64,000 nucleotides of DNA from Litoditis marina (Eukaryota; Nematoda; Chromadorea; Rhabditida; Rhabditidae): NCBI GenBank assembly GCA_964036275.1, contig OZ038435.1, positions 25,391,581 to 25,455,580 of the forward strand, written 5' to 3'. The translations under genes and the position numbers were made by a program. This document shows, one piece after another, positions 33,875 through 42,800 of this stretch; within the stretch, counting starts at the first letter, position 1; each line of letters opens with the position of its first letter. The notes below the pieces were generated by a model. The model saw nothing but the letters and a program-made list of their open reading frames with translations. It was not told where the DNA came from and did no database searches.

Positions 33875-35120
33875 TCACTTCGCCGCTCCTTTGACAAGCT
33901 CTGCACGGACAAAAAAGCAACAGGCCATACAGCACTCGCACGCCAGTTCGGTCGCGGGGTCGACCTCATTTCTATGGTGATGGTGGTAGTCCCGGCTACA
34001 GCTACAAGTGTGGTGGTGACAGTGCTGGCAGCATGATCCTCTGAAATAGAGCGTTTACAGAACAGAATCAGAACTTTCGCGTAGTATGCACGTAGTAACT
34101 TACGCGTTAGATAAAAACGAACTTCTTAAAAACAACTATAGTCTTAACTTGACTGCAACTTGTAGTGAGAGATGTTAAGGGTTCGTTAGGATAGTGACGA
34201 AACATAGTTTGGGGACCATTGGAGTTTCAGAAATGAGCAAAATGTACTCACGTGTCCGTTTCTATACGAAAGAGTGTGCTGGGTTGTGGTTGTCTGGTAA
34301 CTGTTGTGGAAGTTTCTCGCTGTCTGGTTGTTGGTCTTCTAGTGACTTCACGAACGCTGAAATACGAGGATTAGCTTCTTTATAAAGAAACGTCGAATTA
34401 ACTAATATGAAACGGAACGTGGAAGGAGAAAACATCATTCATTAAGAACTCTACTTCAAACATTCATTCATTGTTCTACATCTGATTTATTGATTCATTT
34501 ACATGCAAGCAAGTGAGATACACAGAGAAAACAGAAAAAAATAACAACCAACTGAATTGAGCAATATAAAAATAATAATCTCTTCTGTGAGTCTGAATTT
34601 CTTCGATAATATGCTCTGCTCACCTCTCATCAGGAATAGGTTCTATCATTGCGCTCAATGGGTTATCCGGCGCATCAACGGCCAAGAAGGAGAGCTCGCT
34701 GGGAAACGCCCCGCTGGCAGCCGAATAGGACGGTGGAGGTTCCAGTGGTGCGGACGGCTGCAAACGTTGAGAAATATTATTTAATATTCACAGTATTTTG
34801 TGTATCGTATATTCATAGGTTATAATATTCATATGCACAGTATTTCTGTACCATGGGGAAGCATTGCAAAATGTCAATAAAGAAACTCTCGCGTTTTGAT
34901 TTTTCGGATAATTCAAAGTTCTTTTGGTGTCTAATCCATACTTATTGAAATCGAATGTTCACATTGACATTGATGTTCCTCTTTCTATACTCATAGTGAG
35001 TGTCCGTCTGCGACCTCATTCAAATATGTTATTCTTGATAATGCGTCAACTAACCGACGCAGGCCGATGCACTTTGGGAAAATCGGCACTCTCATCATAG
35101 CTCGGTGGAGGAGTAGACAT
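33875..35120 (-). CDS. PPxY/His-Cys-rich tandem family, member C
   Basis: Four minus-strand exons in phase: 35055-35120, 34624-34757, 34252-34356, 33875-34040 (471 nt, 156 codons plus stop). The ATG lies 3 nt after a TTCCAG acceptor. Exon 1: MSTPPPSYDESADFPKVHRP. Exon 2: APLEPPPSYSAASG, with the rest diverged from A and B. Exon 3 joins what are two exons in A and B into one Thr/Arg/Pro/Gln-rich exon (TTVTRQPQPST). The last exon is shorter, with CCQHCHHHTCSCSRDYHHHH and a Cys-rich end (CECCMACCFF). Conserved across the family: two PPPSY motifs, FPKVHRP, the His/Cys tail. Function unknown. Confidence 0.75.
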
Positions 35121-35554
35121 ATTCTGGAACAATTCAATATCATGTAAGAAGTGAGAAACATAGACAAGACGATGAAAATCTTGCTCACGGAATATATGTT
35201 GGACAAACGAGAAAAAAGAGTTTTGGACAAAACACAGACGGAAACTTATGTGCAGCACTTTGTATGAACAAACAAATTCAATCAAAATCAGGAACTGAGT
35301 GAAAGATTCGATCCAAGTAATGATAACAGTTTCGAACTGAATGCAGTACAGTGAATGACCAAAACATCATTGTAGCTTGATCTCGAAACAAGTCTTAACA
35401 CCCGAATTTCGACCGAAACGCAACCGGATCCAAGTACAAATACAGCGGAAAACGGAAAGTGGGAACTCTCTATTGAGAATTTAATTCTAGTTATTGATTG
35501 TGGGATTGCTATATGTGATTGTTCGGATGAAGTTACTGGGAATAATCTCTCTTT

Positions 35555-35630
35555 ATATTCTTTCCGATAAGATGAGCAAACACCATTTCCTTTTTTGACT
35601 CATCGTGTGACGTAGAACGTAGTGAACTGT
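35555..35630 (-). promoter_or_regulatory. Upstream block of member C with a GATA-type site
   Basis: TTTCCGATAAGATGAGCAAA, then GACTCATCGTGTGACGTAGAAC followed by GTAGTGA, the same order as upstream of member B (GATAAGGTGA, then CATCGATTGACGTAGAAC). About 450 bp from the start codon. Confidence 0.45.
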
Positions 35631-36879
35631 GTACTGTGGGTGTACCCAGGATAAGTGATAACAAATGACGGTTCATGGGATTTTAACCAAAAAAAACAAA
35701 CGACTTTGTCACATTGTTTGTTCTGTGTTTGTAGTTTGATCTCTATGTGTTTCGTAATTCGAGAACACTGCAGTATGTATAGTTCAAACTACACCTTTGT
35801 ACCTCTGTTATAATCAGCGCCCACGAAGAATACTGACAAGTGCTGCCATTTTGTTCTGTTCTGCGCTGTTTTAACTTTGATCTCGATTTGTATAAAATGT
35901 GCATCAAGAACATTACAGATACACTGTTCCAGATCAAAATTGAACTCAGTTTTGTTCTACTGCTAAAGGGAACAGAGGCAAAACGGTTACTTCGTTCAGT
36001 TCTGTTGTGTACACAGTTTGATCGTTATGCGCTTCAGTCGTTTCTGGAGACAAGTGCGGTGTAAACATGAGATTGCGATTCTCTGATCCCAAAATGTTTC
36101 CGTGCTGGTGATGTCAGTTAAGTGTGCGATATTGTTTCCTGCTTGAAACAAAGATATTGCGTTCAACTTGATTTGTTGTCCCGCTCAAGAGATCACCAAA
36201 ACTCTTCGTCGAAACCACTCATATTGAATCAATTGGTTGAATGGGACCAAACTACATTTCGCGAGATATCAAACTACATCTTGCGAGAAAATGCACCCGT
36301 CCGTGCTGAGTGCTGACGTATTAGATCGACGCGTCACTACTGATATGGATAGCAGTATACAAGAAGCGCAGACCGCAGACACGGAAATGCTAACGGCCTA
36401 CCTTGTTCATTTTCATCTGATCATCTTCCATTATATCACATCTGACAATTTATATAACGGTTTCGTGAAATAGAACATTTCAAAAACGTAATTTTTCACG
36501 TGGGAGATAAAAGCCTTATGAGATTTTCTCACCACATACTAGAAAATAACTTACGCATGCTATCGAATAAATTCACGGAAGAAGTAACACGTACACCACT
36601 TTATTAACCTTGGCGATAGTGATTGACAATCAGATAAACACAAATCACATACAAACCGACAGCTTTCAGATTACGATGGCCTACATTTTGTCTGTGTTCA
36701 CAAATATTAGCCTTTTAACGCCACCAACCCCAGAGCTGAGATCAAATTACCGTACTATGAGATCGTGAAACACAGAGGAAAATATGGTACATAAAAAATA
36801 TAATCTACTTGAAATGAGAAAAAGCACGGGCTCTTGAAGACGTGTTCGCTTTGTTTCTTTTTTCGGTTCCGGCAGTCAG
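35631..36879. other. Stretch without a recognised gene
   Basis: It separates member C from the 3' end of the neuropeptide gene. It contains a TGTTTGTAGTTTGATC foldback at 35723-35794 and several open but uninformative frames. No supported exon. Confidence 0.4.
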
Positions 36880-39800
36880 TTATCCGTAGAAGCCGCCGGT
36901 CAACGGCATCGGGGAGCGGACAGGTCGGTCCGACCGTTTGCCGTACATTCCGCCGGAAAACGGCATTGCCGAACGCTTGCCGTCGTTGTCTAGAACAGTA
37001 TAAATGGAAAAAAATGTGTATGCTTCAACATAGCACTTATATATAAACATTTGAAACATTTATGTTTTAACTGTTATCCTTTTGGTTAACGAATTCCAAG
37101 TGAAATAGAGCTAAATGAATGTACCTCCAGAAAAGAGTCCAGTCGAACGTTTTCCGTACATTCCACCGGAGAAAGGCATCGGGGCCGATCGCTTCCCATA
37201 CATTCCTGCAAAAACTAAAATGAAGTCTCCGCAAAAAAACTGAAAGAAGAATAAGTCAAGTGGGTCATTGGTTTCGGTAGTTTCAGTGTTCATCACCATT
37301 ACCAACAAAGATTTGACGTTCCGTAATGGCAACACGTGAAACGTTTTGAACCAACATGAGAAACACGTTTGGCAAAAAAAAACGGGAGTAGTGTACATTT
37401 TCCCCCCACCCTGGTCGAAAATGGGTTGAAAGCGGCCCGTACTACAATCGCCCCCCACCTTTGGGGGGAGATTATACACCATGCTTATTTACTGCAGGCT
37501 TGGATTGAGTGGGGGGTGATTGTTCATCAGTTCCGGGTAGGTACTATCACCCCATTTTGTATTGTGGGGGTGATTGTTCATTGTCAAAGATGTACAATGC
37601 CCCCCACCAATTTACTAGTTACCCCCCACCTTCGCGCGATTTTTCTAGGATTTCAACTAGGTGGGGGGTAATAGTACCACGAGGGGGGTGATTGTTGGGT
37701 GGGGGGCGATTGTACATTTTTCCCAAAAAAACAAGCCGATATTTATAGGCGCTCACCTCCAGAAAATGGCATGGCCGATCGCTTGCCGTACATACCTGAA
37801 AATGAAGAAAATTACGCAGGGTACTAGACATGGCGCTAGTTGAGCACAATTATGAGCTCCACTTAGCGCGTCACGCGCGCGGTAATGCGTGCAATCTGTT
37901 CTGATGTGAAAATCGCTCGCACCTTCGTCTCTGAGTTCTGTGAAAAACTTTATACTGCATCGTCTGAGTTACTCTATCCTATCGTAGCCTAGTCTCTCAA
38001 ACCCTAACATATTTGAGATCTAACTACAAATACAGTAGATGAGTCACAACTTGAAGAAAACGCTACCTCCTGAGAATGGAACCGCTGCTCTCTTTCCGTA
38101 CAGGCCGCCCGAGAACGGCATGGGCGCCGACCGCTTTCCGTACATTCCTGGAAAAAGGTTATTTGTAATATTTAGATACCATATTTTTAAAAACACAAAA
38201 AAGTAAGCATTACTAGTTTTTTTCTCGAAATCGGATGTGTTTTTCAGGTTCCATGTAACTGAGTGCAGAGCAGTATAGTTCTACGTGTTTTTGGATCCGT
38301 CTGTTTCTATGAATCTATCCAGTCGAGACTATATTAGTCAAATTCGTTGAAGAATTCAAAAAACAAAGTTCCATAATGTGGTCATTTGTACATACGTCTG
38401 ATTCCTGAACTTCGAGTCGCACCAAACTTATTACCTCTAACTAATCCTATAAATCGTATACCCGTCATGACGCATTTGATTATGGTACAAGACTCGCGCT
38501 TGAACTTGGTACTCGTCATCTGAATTAGTTCGATAGGTGGAGTTTCACACCTATAAAACTAATTCAGTGGACTTTTCCTAATATAGAGGAAACGAGTTCT
38601 ATACATTCGCTCTGAACCGTAAGGAAGTACAGAGTCAACGTTGTCACGTGAAACTAATCCGAAAAACTGAAAAGATTTTGATCTGGGTTCTCTCTGATGT
38701 TTCACTTACGTCAAAAAGTATAGAGACCACAAAATGATCAGATAGTGCTCAGCTAGTACAGCTCATGGGTGTGTTTTTGGGACAGTTTGTGTTGTATACC
38801 TGGACTTGTATAATTACTAGAATACACAATAATGTACAGATAATGAAACACTGTTATACCTGAGTACCGAAGAGAGAGAGAGGAGGAGGAGAACCGCTTT
38901 ATGAGTCGATAGAAGATACAATGCAATGATAGACACAAAACCTGTACACGTCACTTCATACGTGACGCGCACTCTCATATGCTAAACAGTATACATGTTA
39001 ACAGGTAAACGGAATAGAATAGTGTGTCTACACACAACACCTCCCTTTTTTAGAACTAAACTACGAGGAGATGTAAACTACATAAATAAGAATCGGCTGT
39101 AGACAGCTTCAGCTGGACGGATCATAGCGGACCACTGGACGACGTCTTCTTCCGGATCTTCTGGGTTGGAACAGCGCCGGTGGCTCATCAATGACGCGAT
39201 CAATGTCGCGATGGAAATCATTTCCATCTTCTGGTACATCGTTCGCTTTACTGACTTCGAACGTGTCCAGCATGATATCTAGCCAACGAGCTTCATTCTC
39301 CGACTGGACAATTTCGCTCTCTTCTACAGATTTAATCTGATTAGCATGTCTCATCATACTTACACCATCAACTAGAACCTTGTAATTGACAACACCCATT
39401 TGTCCAATTACCTCTCCACGTTTCCACGTCCAATTTAGGTTTCTGTAAACCTTGACCATAACATGATCACCTTCGTGGTACGTTCTAGACTTTGCACCAT
39501 GTTTTCTATTGAACTGTTGTTCGGTTCTGAGCTGAGAATCGGTTTCCACTCTGACTGGATCGATTCTAGGAACGAGCAAACTCAATGACGTTTTGAGCTT
39601 TCGTCCTAGGAACACTTCGGCTGGCGACTTGTTCTCGAGTACTCTACTCGGTGTGGATCTATACTGCAATAGAAACGTATTGAGCATAGTTTCTGTCGCC
39701 GGTTCCTCCCCTTTTAACTTTCTGAGCGTTCTCTTCAACGTGTCAACAAATCGTTCTGCTTGACCATTTGACTGGGGATGATACGGTGCAGTACGGACAT

Positions 39801-42800
39801 GTTCAATGCCGTTTTCCTCGCACATGACCTTGAACTCTTCAGATGTGAACTGAGTTCCATTATCACTGACAATGGTTTCTGGCATACCAAATCTCGCAAA
39901 CAAGCTCAACAACACCTTGACTGTGTTTCTTGCTGTTATGTTCTTCAAGGTCATGATTTCTGGCCACTTGCTGAGAGCATCTACTATCACGAAGTAGAAA
40001 ACTCCGTCCATCGGACCAGCAAAGTCAATATGAATTCGCTGCCATACACGCTCGGGTACTGGCCATGTCTTCAAGGGAACCTTCACCAAGGTTTTTCCAT
40101 GCACCTGACAAGCTTCACACTTCTTGACCAACAATTCACAATCATTGTCAAGGTTGGGCCAATACACTATGCTGCGTGCAAGACTTTTCATTCTGCAAAT
40201 GCCAGGATGACCGACATGAATTTCCTTCAAGACTCTTTGTCTGAGTTCCTCCGGAACTACAACTCTGTCTTCGGTCATGAGACAATCTTTGACCACTGAC
40301 AACGTATCTTTCTTTCTGTGATACGGTTGCATCTCTTCAGAAATAACCTTCGGCCATTTGTTTTCTCGAACACATTTGACAATCTTTCTCAGAAGAGGAT
40401 CTCGCTTGGTACTGACATAGATATCTTCCGCAGTGACCGGAAGTTTTCTGATTTTGTCAGAGAACACAGCTCGCACTTCTGTCTCGACGGCAGCTACGAC
40501 AACATCTTCTTCAGTTGTGGGATATCTCTGAATCATTCTGGACAATGCATCAGCTTGACCAAAATCGTTCGTATTCACGTAACTGATCTCGAAATCGTAT
40601 CCCAACAACAACGTTGCCCAACGCATCAGTCTGTTCGCTGAATGAACAGGAACACCTTTCTTGCTACCAAAGATTGCCAACAATGGTTTGTGATCGGTCA
40701 ACAGTTTGAACTTCCGTCCAAATATGTATTTGTGGAACTTTTTCACAGCGAATATCAGTCCCAAGGCTTCTTTCTCAATCTGAGAATAGTTCTTTTCAGC
40801 CGTAGTCAACGATCTTGCTGCATGACATATAGGTTTTTCCGAACCATCAGCGAACTTATGACAGATCACTGCTCCAATGCCATAATCACACGCATCTGCA
40901 GCCACTATGATCGTTTGCTTTGGATCGTAGTGTGTTAGATTCAGATCACTTGACAATATGTCTTTCAACTTTTCGAATGCCTTCTGCTGTTTCTCTGTCC
41001 ACTGCCACTTTCTGTCTTTGACCATCAACTCATCGAGAGGTCCACGAAGTGACTTCATACTAGGAATAAAACTTCCATAGTGAGTGATCATACCAAGAAA
41101 CGACCTTAGCTCACTCTCATTGACAGGTTCCATCATGTTCTTGATGGGTTTGATCTTCTCTGGATTAGGTCTTCTACCATTCCTATCAACAATGAATCCC
41201 AAGAACGGAATTTCAGGCTTGGCAAATGAGCACTTCTCTAGTCGTACACGGAAACCGTACTCCATGATACGTTCGAACAATGCCTCGATGTTCGCGTTAT
41301 GCTCTTCCAAAGTTGTCCCGACGACAATGACGTCATCAAGATAGCATGTGACTCCTTTCAGACCGGAACACATTTTGTGCATCAACCTTTGGAAAATCGC
41401 TGGTGCTGTTTTGATACCAAACGGTAATCTGTTGTATCTGAACAATCCACGATGTGTATTGATCGCCACCAGTGACTTAGACTCTTCTGACAACTCGACT
41501 TGCAGATAAGCATCTGAGAAATCAATCTGGGAGAACACCGTACCACCATTCAACGAAGCGAAAATATCTTCTGGTATCGGTAACGGATATTCACAATCTT
41601 CCAAAGCTCTGTTCAGACCAGTCGAGAAATCAACACATACTCTGATCTTGCCATTTGCCTTTTTCACACACACTATAGGAGCAGCCCACTCACTGTGGGT
41701 GATTGGTTCAATGACTTGCATACCAATCAATCTGTCTAACTCCTTCTCTACTGTTTCGACAGCTGCATGAGGAGTGGGTCTCTTCTTGATGTACACAGGT
41801 TTTGCACCAGACTGCAATACCAACTCGGCTTTCTCTTTCACACATCTACCCAAACCTTCCTCAAAGACAGGACTGAACTTCGTTTTCAACTCATCGACTA
41901 ACGAAAGTTCTTTCTCGACTTTGCACACTATCATCATATCGAGATAGTGCGCCATTGATTCATTCTGTTGAATCCACTCGAGTCCCATCAGACTGGCTCT
42001 CGGTGTTATATATGCATAACCCGATCCGAAACACCTCGGATATTGAAATCGCATTTCAACTTACCTTGTATGGCCATTTTGCCACCGCTCGCGTCGCGCA
42101 CATTAATATCGGATTTCTCCAAAGCAGGTTTACCCATTCTCTTCCACTCATCGATATTCATCAAGGTAATATCAGATCCAGTATCCAATTGAAATTGAAT
42201 AGGGTATTCATTGACTTTGACTTCCAAGTATTTGCGTACAGAGTTAACTTCCACGCCTTCTGCATCGGTCTTGCCAATGAGAACAACCTGATTGTTTTGA
42301 CGGTTGCCTCGAGACTGTGAGCGTGTCTTGTTCTTGAATGACGACAACTTCTCACAGAATTGCTCTTTATGACCCTTGCCTTTGCATTTCTTGCACGACC
42401 ATTTCTGTTTTCGACAACTGTTGGCTCGGTGACCGCTCATACCACAGTTCCAGCATTCATGGTTGACTCGTTCACGACCACGAGCCTGTGAACTGACCTC
42501 ATTAACATGACGAGGTACACTCTCGACCATCTTAGCTTCTCGCTTGATGTTCAACCATGAATCGCACTCTTTGTAAAGGTCTCTCAATGTGACTGCCTTT
42601 TTGTCAGCATACTGCCTGTCCAAAAACATGAGCAGTCTTGTTTTCAGGTCACCATCTCTGCTTGACTTCAACCCGGACACCCAAAACAGTGCCTTCAGTC
42701 CATCTTTGTCAAGTTCTTGGAGCTTTGCTCTTTCACACTGCTCATTCACTCGGCCAGTGTACTCCATATAGTCTTCTGACTCTTTCTTTTCCAACTTCAG

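Noticed and set aside
39778..40299. Plus-strand frames over the retrotransposon
   Set aside because: They lie antisense to the intact pol gene and are shadows of it.
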